In this document: positions 11,300 through 23,700 of the stretch, in pieces
Numbering within the stretch: position 1 is the first letter of the stretch
Layout of the letters: the number at the start of each line of letters is the position of its first letter
Source of the DNA: Macrocystis pyrifera
Taxonomy: Eukaryota; Sar; Phaeophyceae; Laminariales; Laminariaceae
Assembly (NCBI GenBank): GCA_031763025.1
Contig: JASSKH010000011.1
Span: 14,272,678 to 14,336,677 of the forward strand
Direction: 5' to 3'
Length of the DNA: 64,000 nucleotides
The notes under the pieces: model-generated
Databases searched by the model: none
The model's input: the letters and a program-made list of their open reading frames with translations, nothing else
What the model was told of the DNA's origin: nothing
Translations under genes and position numbers: made by a program

Positions 11300-14200
11300 G
11301 TGATTGTTTTAGAGACGGATGGATGCAAATTTTCATGGAAACGGGTTATCTTGAGGCAATGGAGACAATAGTACCAATTAGAGTAAGTCTGACAGAATCC
11401 ACCACAGAGGCGTTGGTTGCAGAAATTGGCGCATACTTATATGCCACGTAAACGTGCGATCCTCTGGTAGCTGCGACAACTAGTCTTGGTGAGGCGCGGT
11501 CTGCTTTAGAGACCCACTACCAACCCCAGGCAGCCGTAGGAAGGCCAGTCTGACTCAGGCACGGTACCGTTTGCGGATAAAGGTTGGGAAACTCCCAGTG
11601 AGTGTTTTGCGAGGGTCTGTGTCCTCAGAAATAGGCTTAGTACTCATGGCATGAGTTTTCTGGATATCGACGCTAACCAGCACTTTACACGTAACCTCTC
11701 CCCTGCTCTCGCAGTGCAATTTACCATTTTTCTCAACAATGCAGAGTTACCATACGAAGCCCTCGCAGAAGTCGTTTTCAGCGCGTACGGGAAGATGGAT
11801 ACATCGAGGAAGCAAGAGCTGAGAAAGAAGACGGGACACGCTCTTGTTGTTGCCGATGCCGTTAGGGGCGATGAGGGGGCTCAACAGTGTGGGAGAGGTG
11901 GACGAGGCGGTTGCGGGAGGAACAGGAGGAACGGCAACAGGGGTGGACAGCTGCAGCAACACCAGCGCCAGAACTAGCAGTTGTACCAGCGGCAAAAGCA
12001 GCAACCGCAACGTCAGCAGCAGCAGCCACACCAGCATCACGAGCAGCAGCAGTACGCCAACGAACGGGGTGGTCGCGGTTGCAGGGGAGCGCCCCAGCAG
12101 TAAGGTACTGAACGCAAAGGGCTTGGCGGTAGGGACTTCAAAATAAAGCACATGGAGTAGACGCAGAGAGTCGGGAGTAGAAGCAGATATTTGCATTCGT
12201 AACCCGCTCCCCCCGGCATCTACGACTATTCCTGGTACCCGCCCAACCCTCCCCGTGCGATCGGGAAAAAATCCGCCGGTGCACGAGGCTGACCCTCGTA
12301 CGCGATGACAGAACTGCAACGAGTAGAGACATGTACATCCGTATTGCGCATGGCGAGTGGAACCAGGTCAGCCTGTGTCTCCTGGCACCGTGCCACCTCC
12401 CCCTGGAGGCCCCCTGCGACGCCTCCCGACGCTTGTATGCAGCACCTGGTCGGCAGCAGCCGCGACCGCACTCGTACGATCTAGCAAACATGTCCGTCAC
12501 TGCTGGGGACAGCAAATACTACGACGACGATCACGGACAATACTACGGGGAGTATCAGCTGCAGCAGTACTAACCATAATCTTTACAGCTGTACCAGCCA
12601 CCGCCTTCGCAGCAGTACCAGGCGCTGTTGATTGATCTCTAAAGGTATAGGCGCAGCTGGCACGGGAACGCGTGGTTGACTCCAGACAGTAACACGGAAC
12701 TCCTCTTATATTATATCCGAGCTGTCGAGTTGACTCGCCTCATATGCAGTATAGGGTTACATCTGAAGAATGGCCTTGGTGGGCACACAATACCCCGATA
12801 TCCCAATACCCTACTGCCGGAATCCCTTTCCGGCATGGAACTCCCCAATCTACCATGGATCTTATATGTCGTGTTTCTGAGTACAATCAACATCCCCCCT
12901 GCTCAATATACATGGATATACTAATATGCCCCCTGCTCTTGTGCATGATCAATATTTTCCTCAGCTCTGTGCGTGAAAATGTACGACATCGCAGGGCTGA
13001 TACATCTCAATACAAATATCAATTCGAATCAAACTCAAAAAAGAATCCCTTTCCGGCATGAAACTCCCCAATCTACCATGGATCTTATATGTCGTGTTTC
13101 TGAGTACAATCAACAGGCACCGGCTTCGCAGCATGACCAGTCACCGCCTCCATATCCGAACTAGCAACCACGGGCTCTACAGCAGTACCAGCCACCGCCA
13201 CCACTTCCGCCGCCGCCTCATCACGTTGAGCATATTCCCAGTTATGTTCCATCTCTTTCCTGTGCCCCGTCTCCTGGAGCAACTACATCTTCCCCGAGGG
13301 CCCTGCAGCTTCTGATGGCCTGTTTAGTGCCACACAGCGAGTCGAAATCGAGTTTGGATACTATAGGAGGAACTGGGCTGACGCTTGAAAGCCAGGCTGG
13401 AAGTATGACTGTTGGGGGGCGTGACGGAGGTCCACCAGGTAGCGAACAATGGGTTTAGGTAACGAGGCCTCCAATCACATTTCACCAGAGACTCTCGGTA
13501 CATGCATAAAGTGGGTAGAGATTCGTCCTTGGAATGGGAGGGTGATGATTAGTGATGGCAAAGAGCTGATGGCGACAGGAGAAGATGGTTCAACCTGAAA
13601 ATGCGCGCGGAAACAAACTTTCACGCACAGGTGACGGGAGTGTATGTGTGACGGAGGGTATCGGATTCAGCCATTTCTCCTGCACCAGGCAGAAACGCGG
13701 CAAACAATCACCATGGACAAGGACGGCGTGCACATGCTCGATTACTGCCCGGCCGTTTCCCGTCATTCGAACGAATCGTGTTTGTATGCGACTTGCATGG
13801 ACTCGACAGACCCGACCGCCGCAGCGGGATTTACCGCCGTGGCTTGCTTATTTGGTGTCTAATCCCCCCGCCTTTTTAGTCATACTTCAGTGCCTGGCTT
13901 TCTATTCATGTCTCCCTTACCCACCCTTGCCCTCTGGGACATAAATAGGGCACGGCTCTCGGCGTTGGACTCCCACCCTCATCCCCACAGAAACTTAGCA
14001 TGGGTAGTGACTGCGAAAGATGGTTTCCCGCTCGCCGTCGACGGTGTAGTACCTCAGGATTCAAGTTTTCAGCCCACCGATAGCGGTGTAGGGCTTGTGC
14101 CCTCTTGTTTACCCCCCACGACTCGAGGTGAAGCGGATGTGGGATATTGGGTGTCGCAACCAAGAGTGGAGAAACCAGTGATAAGGGTTAGACCTCTGGT

Positions 14201-16900
14201 CGCCGCCCCCGGCATGCAGGAGACAGGCATGAGCGAATATACTCATGCTAGGCCAATAGATGGTCAGGGTGACGCTGCGTCTACCAATATGTCTCTTACC
14301 CCTCCTCATGCTCCGACAGCCGAAGCCCATACCAAGTCGGATTGGAAGGATCTTCAGGTTAGGAAGGTAGGCATGACCGCTGCAGCAACACTTGCCCCGT
14401 GTATTTACCTGAGGGAAATTTGTCAGGCTTCATTATGTTAACCACTTTTGCGTCTCCCCCGGTCACATACATGAAAGTCTGTTGAGAAAGACGGCCAGGA
14501 AACACGGTGTCACTCTGACGGGAGAGCTTCAGCCGTATGGTGGGTGTTTGGGGGCAAAGGGTGTGCGAGCTGGGGTACTGGGGAGGACGATATGTAGCGC
14601 GAGGAGGCTTTGAAGACTCTACACATCGACTTGGCCGGCCCCTAAGGGGCGTCCATGGGCGAGTCCCATTACCTGATCATGTTCGTCGACAGCGCCTCCC
14701 AGTGAAAGCGGCCGTACGACATGAAGAACAAGTCGGAGACCACCGCATACGTCCAGACGTTCGTCACCGACACCAACACCATTGACGACCGCTCTGCCAT
14801 CGCACGGAGAGTGTTAGGGAGTTCACAGACCGCAGCCTGATCGTGCCCTGCGGACGCTGCTGAGATCCGACCTGAGGCCACGGTCGCGGGCAAGCCGAAA
14901 CAGAATGCGGTTGTCGACAGCGCGATCTAACGAGCCATGAAAGATGGCCACGCGGCTCGCCACGAGATTTAACGGCTCTTCCCAAGCATCGAGCGTTCCC
15001 GAATCTCCCATGTCGGCGCCGATGGCAACCGCCTGTGGCTGGGAGCTTTCCTTTGGGCCGCGACCAAAGCCAACGCCGGGTGACTGTCGCCGTACGAGGT
15101 GTTCTACCCCAGGCTACCGGACTTGCAGTTGGTGCCGTTCTTTCCGAAAGACACGATGCGGTTGGATCACAGCACTAAATCCGACGCCCAGTCGGTACCG
15201 TGTTACTTTCTCAACAATGGGTACACCCGTCGTCCGCCGTGAAGGTGATCAAGGTCTCAACGGACCGCATCTGCTACACCGGCAACGTGGTGTGTACGGT
15301 CCCCCACGCGCTGTGTCCTTGCCGGCAGCCGGACGCGGGGGGGTTGAGGGTACGCCGTCGCGCGTGCACCACCAATTTTCGACGTTCGCTACGAGTCGCA
15401 GCCAATGCTGCTCCAAACACCGGCGCTTCAATCGCCGCCACTGCCGCTTCAATCGTCGTCTCTGCCGCTTCAGTCACCGCCACCACTAATTCAGTCGCCG
15501 TGACCGCCGACTTAGTCGCCGCTACCGCTGCTTCAGTCGATACGACCGCCATTCCCGCCACCACCGCCGCTCCAGCCGCCGCCGGAGCCGCAACGGATAT
15601 TCGGCCATATCTGTTTGAGGACGGCTCAGTTCTCCGCCACACCGGATGCTTAACGCTCCGCAAAGCGAGGGAAAGCGCCCCAACCGTCGCCAGTAGAAAC
15701 AGATCAAAGCATTTACCATCGTGCCGGCCTCCTGTCAATTATGTACAAAACGGCGAAAAATAATAAGATGATGATAATAACGTCGACGCATGTAGTCGTC
15801 GAGTGTTGAGGGGCGCGGGCAGCTGTCATATTCGATTGGAAACCGCGAGAGGTAATCGCCAACAAGGGGGTCTAGCAGGGGTGCCATGTGCGTTCGCGAC
15901 GCGGCTTGCCACTCGGGAAGACGTCGGCACCATTCTAAGGGATCAGCGGCCGCCCTGCAAGCTGTCGGTTTTGCCGGAATGCTTCTATTCCGACCTCAAC
16001 CTCCGACAGAGCCACCGGGAGGGTATGCGGTCGGAGCACGCTAATGTTTGTGAGGATTCGACGGGGCAGGAGTTTTACGGATTGCTCTATGTGGGGACGT
16101 TTGAGCCAATGTAGAAACCAGTGGACAAGAACACCAACGCAACGTGGGTGTTTGATTGGAAGGCTGATAAGCACTGTTGGTCCACAAAAACTAAGGCGAC
16201 TCTTAAAGTGTGAGGGGATGAGCAGAGAGCCAACATTGATCTTGGGGGATTTTTTGCGCCTACTGTTCATGTTGGGAGGGTTCGGTTGTTGACAGCGATT
16301 GCGAGCGAGCTGCATATTGACTTGTGCCATTTAGAAACTGCGCAGGCATTCGTGCACTCCGACCCAGAGAAACACTTATTCGTGAAATTGCCTCAAGGTT
16401 GAGGTGAATTGTCGGCGAAGACAGTACAACTGTAAAAACAAAAATCGGTTCGACGCAGGCATCAATGCAACGGGTGCGCACCTTAGCTTATTAAGAGTTT
16501 GTTGACTTCAGGGTTTCGCACAGTGCCTGACCGATGCATGCGTGCTCAGTTCGATGGACGAGGGGAGAATAGTGATGACTATAGTAGTGCATCTAAATGA
16601 TTTATTTGCGGTTGGGGAGAAGGCAAGGTGTGACCAGTTTGGCAGGTACTGTGTGTCTCCCTCGCTTTAAAGCAACGTCGGAACGGTGTCGTCACAGACG
16701 TGAAGTTAGGACGAGGAAACTGGTCTATTTCAACACCCTGGGCAACAGACCCAAAATTATTCCATTGCTTTGAAAAGAAACGAACGGGGACATCGATCGA
16801 GGTCGATTGTCTTCCACAATAGACTGTGGGGCTAGTTTTATCGATCAATACAGTCGACGACGACCTATTTGGAAACTTGGCAGGAATCTTGTATGAATGC
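11300..16900 (+). mobile_element. Old, heavily broken Ty1/copia retrotransposon
   Basis: Remnants follow copia order on the plus strand. A Gag-like part with Gln-rich tracts lies at about 11330-13200, a GAG-pre-integrase piece at about 14450-14570 (HIHESLLRKTARKHGV), an integrase start at about 14610-14780 (TLHIDLAGP), a post-integrase region at about 15190-15300 (VIKVSTDRICYTGNVV), a low-complexity Ala/Thr-rich linker at about 15420-15590, and a reverse-transcriptase start at about 16140-16170 (ATWVFDWKAD). The layout resembles the copia element at 41753-48817. I found no LTR pair, so both ends are approximate. It has a great many breaks and looks much older than the other copia copy. A small copia derivative is inserted at 12626-13115. 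Confidence 0.7.
12626..13115 (-). mobile_element. Small copia derivative, LTR plus 3' internal piece plus partial LTR
   Basis: 12626-12892 is a complete 267-bp LTR, reversed, of the same family as the LTRs at 41753 and 48551. It is followed by about 150 bp matching the sequence just before the 3' LTR of that element (polypurine tract and upstream, 48420-48550 reversed), then a 73-bp piece of a second LTR ending at 13115. The flanks ggcgc (12621-12625) and ggcac (13116-13120) look like a 5-bp target duplication with one mismatch. The insertion sits in the Gag part of the older copia element, so it came later. Confidence 0.8.
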
Positions 16901-19900
16901 GATTAAAGCCCCCCCGGGGTGCTACCAATTTGCAGGTATAAAAAACGCCTGTGGAGTCTTACTGTGATACCCGGGTGTTTTCTGACAAAACATTTCGGGC
17001 CTATTTTGCCCGCCGGGGCGATACGAAAAGTCAGATGAAAATAGCACATACCTCTCACACACGGGGCTATACAAAATCAACGGAAAACAGCCCACACCTC
17101 CCAAACGCACATGCAAACAGCACAGAAGCAGGTAACCCAGCAGCACCGACAAGGTTTTGGTTATTATATGTTTGGAACAGGAGGTACTGTACTGGCGAGA
17201 GTTAGGAGTGCAGATGGTTCGCGCCCGGAGACGCAGTGGCCGGTAGATTTAACATGATATGATAATGAAGTTAGTAGTTTCTTGTACTGACTGAACGTTA
17301 ACCTCGTCGACGTACTCCGCGCTGAGTAACACCTGATTGTCAGAAAACAAGCCCTTTATCATAGCGTTCGTACCAGCACGAGCACCCTAATGTATGCAGC
17401 ACGGTACTCGTTCAAGTGGCTGAGTCACAAACATATTCTAAAGGAAGAACGAAACACGTTTGGTTCTCTGTTCGCGTCTGACTTTGTTTCGATGCTGTTG
17501 TGCAAACCATGCACGTGCCTTCATACTTACCACATACGCAAAGTATTTCCTGCATGAAGCACTCCTTGCTTCAGAAGCAACTCCCTCCCCGACACTCTAA
17601 ATGACTTGACAGCTAGGCCCCCAGCGCGTTCACCCCAAACCATGATATGGGGGGGGTGTTCGCTGTGATACCGGAGTGTTTCCCGCATTTCAGTTTTGAG
17701 CGGGGACGATTTCCCCGGATTATGCTCATGTTCGCTGGGCATGGCGCCCCTGAGTGTTTATCGTGATGGGGGCTTGTGCTCGGTTTGGTATGGTATAAAT
17801 AAACAGAATCAACCAGGGTACTTCGAACAAGAGGAAAACAAACGTATTTCGAAAACGAAACATATTATTTTATTTTCGTTAACGAACCTACCCGTACGTT
17901 CTCGTTTAATATATCATAGCAAAGAAAATAATCCTAGAAATATCACGTTGAACGAACAACAAACAAACGCAAAACACCCAAAGATACAACACACAGAGAC
18001 CGCTGCAAGATGGAGACGATTCGGGGGAAGGGAGGTAGAACGTACCACGGGAAACGAACTATGAAGTACTGTAGGGACACGTTGGATCGAGATGAAATAA
18101 GCCAAAGAAGTGCATCAAACGGAAAACAAGGTAGACTACCACAGGACTCGATGTAGAAATCGGCATGGGTTCCTGATGCATGTCAAAACTGGAATATCCA
18201 TACGCAGGAGTTTTGCGTGAAAACTTCATCTGTACAGCAGTGTCGGTGTCATTGCCACCCTACACCAAGGAAACGTACGCCACGAGAAAGAAAAACGGAC
18301 AACGATGGAAAGAAAACAAGGTCACACCAGCGAAACCACTTCAAACCTGAACCTGAAGCCCATGCATAGCACAAAAAGCGGAGAAGATCATGCACGCGAC
18401 AACAAATCCGCCGTGATATTGGTTTTACCGAACTTAAACAGTCCCAGAGACAGAAGAGGCAAACCATTCACCCGCACGGCAGTAGTGGCGGTTGTAGTGT
18501 CGTTGTCGACGTGCCCCCCCGGAGATGAAACATACGCACGAAAACGGTGGGCAAGAGGCGCGTTATATATCGTCCTGAACGGCCATCAAGCTCCAAACTG
18601 TGTTAATCAAAATTTTTGCGGTTCTTGTATTGGACATGCGTGTTTGAACTCGCGAGTACCCAGGATTTGGGTTACCCCAAACAACACATTGTGTCTACTG
18701 CAGGAGTCCTACACTTTGAAGAATATAAACAGCACGTCTCAAATCGTGTCGTTCGACCAAATTATCTTGAAAATTAAATGGCTTCAATTAATAAAAAACC
18801 GCGGCAAGGCAAAAAAACTTGATATCAAAAAGAATGTTCACAAACTACTGGAATGTACAGTGCCTTGATGTTCGTGCTGGTCAACGTTGGGTGTGCATCA
18901 TCTACAGTGTACCAAGTGACGCCCATTGATTACGCAAGAGATTCACCCTGAGTAGAGCCTGTGTAATGACAAATCCGAAAGATGACAAAGTAAGACGTCA
19001 CGGAGGCAAGCAATACCGGACCGGAATATTTCCCCGTCCCATACACGAAGACAAACTCGACACCGTCACACACACGATAATACCCTTCCTTCGAACGTCC
19101 GTCAAAGCGTCACAACTATACGCTAGCTGAGGCTCAAACCAGCTAACGAGACAATGTATGTCACAGTAATTATTCATCGTCATCGATTGCCTCCAACGTC
19201 ACGTCACGCCAATTAAAGCCCCTTCACGTCAGTGTGCCCGAACAAGGTTGACTTCAATGCATTCTTCGGGGGGTTTTCCCGTAGGTATGTGCGGGACTGG
19301 GGACAATGCCATGGTCTCGTGATCACTGTGAAAATCCGTAAACGCACGAACGAGTCCCGCACAAAATCTAATATTTATGCTCTCACCCTGCGGAAATATT
19401 TGAACCCCGGCTTTGAACAAATGCGCCTCTCAAAAGTTATAACATGCCGTCCCCGCACAAAATGAGACAAGAACCGACCCCAAATTCAGTATTGGTATTT
19501 CACTTGCGAGCAACTACAGCTCCTCGAAAAAAAAACGCAACGAGCGAAACTGGTCCACGTTTCTTATGATATATGTGAAGGCGTCGTAAGCACCACAGCC
19601 ATCAGCGACAGCTAGACACCCCCCGTTTCTATGCTGGATATGGAAAAACCCGGTCGCACTGTGCTGAATATGGAATCCCGTGCCGTACGAACGCGTCCCG
19701 CACCATGTAATATACAGAATATATACTGAAGTATATATATATATATATTATCCAGCTCCCGCGCCATGAAAAATAGCAAATGCCATTCCCACACCAACAC
19801 GTCTCGCGTAGGCCACATCCTATACAAATAGCGCCGATTAGTCACGGGGTACCTGAATCCTGCGGATTACAGTCCCGGAGCCTGAAAGGTGCCCTGGGGA

Positions 19901-20264
19901 ATGCCCTGGCTATGTTCAACGCCGTTAACCAGACGTTATGCCCCCAGGGAAGTATGGTCCAAGTCGAGTAATCATTTTTTTTCTGAACACTTCGAAAAGG
20001 ATTTCACTGGTAGACATCACAGCTGCCATGGCCGACAAAACAGGGTGCGAGCAGTGGGAGTTAGCGCATCAGACCCGGGCTTGAAACACGGAGAGATTGC
20101 CGCTCCTGTCAACCCCGCTCCTACAGCATCCCATTCCCAAGTCGCTGACTCTCTCGTTTGTGCAAGGCAGAGAGGGTGTGCGGTCCGTCCTGGTTTCGTG
20201 CGCGATGGCGTTTTCGGGCATAAAACACGCATCCACACACACAGAAAAAGCACAAACAAAATAT
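16901..20264. other. No recognised gene; short (TA)n at about 19727-19750
   Basis: Frames such as 18305-18868 (187 codons) have no recognised features and a composition like the surroundings. A weak repeat of ctgtgatacc and gtgtttc near 16965 and 17667 is visible. A (TA)n run of about 24 bp lies near 19727. Confidence 0.45.
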
Positions 20265-20283
20265 CACCGAGAATTTCTCGGTG
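20265..20283. other. Perfect 19-bp palindrome in the epimerase 3' UTR
   Basis: caccgagaa and ttctcggtg surround a single central base. It starts 9 bases after the epimerase stop codon on the minus strand, so the mRNA could carry it as a structure just past the reading frame. I saw no canonical AATAAA signal close by. Confidence 0.6.
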
Positions 20284-20292
20284 TTAGCACCG

Positions 20293-20745
20293 TTAATGTA
20301 CGCAGTGGAAAAACGGGAGCGGGGTGTTGTCCGAGTCGACGACGGGTGTGGTGACGGAGGTTGAACCTACCGCAGAGTTCAAACTACCGCGGTCTTGGTA
20401 CCACGATACCGTCCTGCGGATGCCTTCAGCGAACGAAACGCTGGGGTCATACCCCAACATCTCGCGGGCCTTGGTAATATTGGCGCAGGTACGGGGGACA
20501 TCCCCTGGCTGCTGAGGAGAAATGCGGATATTCGCCGTGATCCCCACTGTTTCTTCCACCAGCTTGATGAAGGACGAAAGGCTGACCGGACTACCGTTGC
20601 CGAGGTTGAAAATCTGATACCCGGCTGGGCGGTCTAGCGCGCGGATGATACCGTCGACGACATCCGAGATGTACGTGTAGTCACGGGAGCTAGAGCCATC
20701 GCCGAACTGCACGATCGTCTGCCCCCTGAAGACCAGGTCGATAAA
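20293..20745 (-). CDS. Epimerase exon 4
   Basis: 150 codons plus stop, [17 protein letters not shown] to the C-terminus. The acceptor is cgcag ending at 20746. The substrate-binding C-terminal half ends around SWYQDRG; the remainder is a Ser/Thr-rich tail. Confidence 0.9.
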   Translation of the reverse strand, partial: FIDLVFRGQTIVQFGDGSSSRDYTYISDVVDGIIRALDRPAGYQIFNLGNGSPVSLSSFIKLVEETVGITANIRISPQQPGDVPRTCANITKAREMLGYDPSVSFAEGIRRTVSWYQDRGSLNSAVGSTSVTTPVVDSDNTPLPFFHCVH

Positions 20746-23700
20746 CTGCGGCGCGGTTGGGCGTGGTGAGGCGCGGAGCGGCGACTGAAAGGAGAGCAAA
20801 AATAGATGAAGCAAACTGTGGTGCTTCTTTTGGGCATTGAAATTCATGCCTCCGAAAAACGTTGTCGCCCTCACACCATTACACGAGTTGACAGCGAACA
20901 AAAGTACATGTATATATGTGAAAGTGTAGCCCACTGTTTATAGGGATAAGCGATTGATCGAGTACGCTGCCAGGTGAGCATTCGAACACGTTTCCGCCTT
21001 CCGAACAGCGAGATCTTTGGGACGGAGCGGTTCCGTATACAGACGTACGTCGACCTACGCGCTTTGTTTCAGCACCTGAGGAATCACAGGTACACATGCA
21101 CTGAACGACGCGCGCGCGAGGGTGCCTACGAAAGATACGTCCGAAGCGAGATTCGAACCAGGGCCGTGCCAACGACACCAAATGAACGTGAAGGTGTCAA
21201 CTACTGAGCTATGTGGGCAAAATGTCGACCGACTATCCAGCTCAGGGCAATCCCTACATGGTATATTCTAGACCCTTCTGGGGGGTGCAACGGCGCGGCC
21301 ATGCTAAAGCGATTCGCAAGAATACTAGACTACATGCATATTTATGACCGGCACATTGATACATTCAAATTCAGTTTTATGGGTCGAAATTCCCCCTCTT
21401 TAGTTAACAGAGGGGGTATCGATCTCATTCTCGTCGTCAGCAATATCCATGTTTGGGGACAAGTCTAGAATTCCGACACCCGTGTTTCATTATTTCGCCA
21501 AGCCGTCTTCGCTGCGCTCTTTTCACCTTGTACGGAGCCATGTCGGGGCGTCCCCGGGGGCCATACACCGTGAAAAAACGGAGACCGGTGACGTTTAGGT
21601 CGTAAAGGCGGCTGTACGTGTAGGCCATCAACTCGCAGCTCTTTTTGGTGGCCGCGTAGGGAGACATCGGGAAGTCAACCACATCAGTCTCACTGAAGAC
21701 CTGAAGGAGCCATCCGTGCGGGTGGGTTAGGGCAACGAAACCATTACTTGGGCGGATGCAACAGGGAGGTGAGTACGAGTTACCTTGCATAGCTTCGACA
21801 AACGGGTGTTCTAACGTTCATAAACTCCGAATGTTGCAGTTTCACGACGAGAACGCACGGTCAAGTTGTTAAAATAGTGATTCGATCACCCGTCAGTGAC
21901 ATCTTCTGCCGTAGATCGGAGTTGTATATCGTAGCAATGGTCCAGACGGCTATGGCTGAGGATGGTTCGCGCCTAGGTAGGAGACGAGACAACCCCATGA
22001 TACACTGGTACATATCATTATATACGTCATGTTCATACCTTTTTTCAAGTATTATTACATTTGCAGGTTCACCCGGAATAGACAAGGTACTGTAGTTACT
22101 AGGACGACGGGTCACACTTGTCTCAACTGGTCACGAAGAACAAATATCTGCTTGGTGTCAAGAACAAACACAGACGCCATGTACTACAGAAGGTAAGCAG
22201 TGCGTGTGCCCTCGCCTTTCTTTGCGGTCATCTTCACTGACCTCCTTCTGACTCCCGCCGTAAACGCTTGAGCTGCTCGCAAACACGAAGGACTTCACGG
22301 CGTGCAAGTGGGCCAACTCTAGAAGGCGTGTCGTCGCCTCCACGTTGGAGTGCACATACACGAAAGGATCTTCGATAGATGCGCGGACGCCAGCACGGGC
22401 CGCCATATGCACGACCCACCGGATGCCCTCCTTCTCGAAGATGCGGGATATAAAGGGAGCATCGCACACATCACCTTGGTAAAAGCGGACCCTGCTGTCG
22501 TCGTACTTGTCGAGCAACAACGCTACATTCGACCGCTTCATGCGGACATCGTAGTAGTCGTTCATCTAAACGATGGCGAAGTAGTCAAGGGGGTCAGGCG
22601 TGCGTGTTAGGGTGTGCGTGTGGAGGGGTCGAAATTAAAACAAGCGCAATTTTGTATTTCAAGGAAAAATATGTCCGTACGAGATACTGGGGGTGAGACC
22701 GGTCGTGGATTTGCCGGACCTAGTATGCTAGCTTAATGAAATACAGCAGAATTAAGCAAAATATTCTATAAACCACCCAAAAGTCGATATCATGTGAACT
22801 ACTACGAATTAGGAAATTAAATTCAGAGGCAATAACCCTGACGCATAATGGAATGCGCGATAAAACGAAGTATAGGAAAATGTTATGACAGGTCTATAAA
22901 TTGACGCGATCTCCTTGTATTTGCACGGCATATGCAGACAGACAGAAAACGAGCCTTTGTCTTCAAACTGGATACGGTTGCTTCTTCATGTTTCTGAGTC
23001 TTTGTGACGGTCATATCTCTCAAACCCCCAAAACGGGCTTGCTTGCCATTTGTGCGTTGCTGCATGGTCAACACCGCGTGGAAATCTCACATCCAACATA
23101 CGAATTTTTTGTTTAGCATGGCGTGGCCAATCTACCACTTTGGCAGCACCTTGGCTGGCCCAGCTATTCATTCTACTATTAATAGTCCATTGTATACTAA
23201 CCGCTCCCGCGAAAACTTGCAAATCTGCCGCATTTTAGGACCCTGCGCGTGCTGCTGCTGTTGCGGATGACATTCAAAGTACGAACGAGTATGTAAGTAC
23301 GTACATACGTATATAGCAACAGCAGTATATATATGTATGTATATTAAAACATTTCCCGCCCCGAAACAAGGCGTATGTTCGCTTGGTTTTTTCAAATATT
23401 TACGCCGTTTCATATCCGAGGTCAAAAAATGAGACCCTTTTGCCACTGCTGTTGGTGAATTCATTTTTGAATTTTCGTATGGGCGCGTGGTATGTAACTT
23501 TGTTTTTAACACGCAGACATTGTTTCTTGTATGATACGGATACCACTATCGTCATATGAAACGAAAGCCACACGTACTGCTGTACCAGGTCTATGATATC
23601 ATATGTATACATCAGTGCTGCCGTTGTACGTGGCAGCTGCCCGATCCTACAGTACTCATTCGATGCAAAAAATAGCACCGAATCACCGCAACATCGCCAA

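Noticed and set aside
18305-18868. 187-codon frame as a host gene
   Set aside because: No recognisable domain and no plausible gene context; length alone is weak evidence in a 64-kb window.
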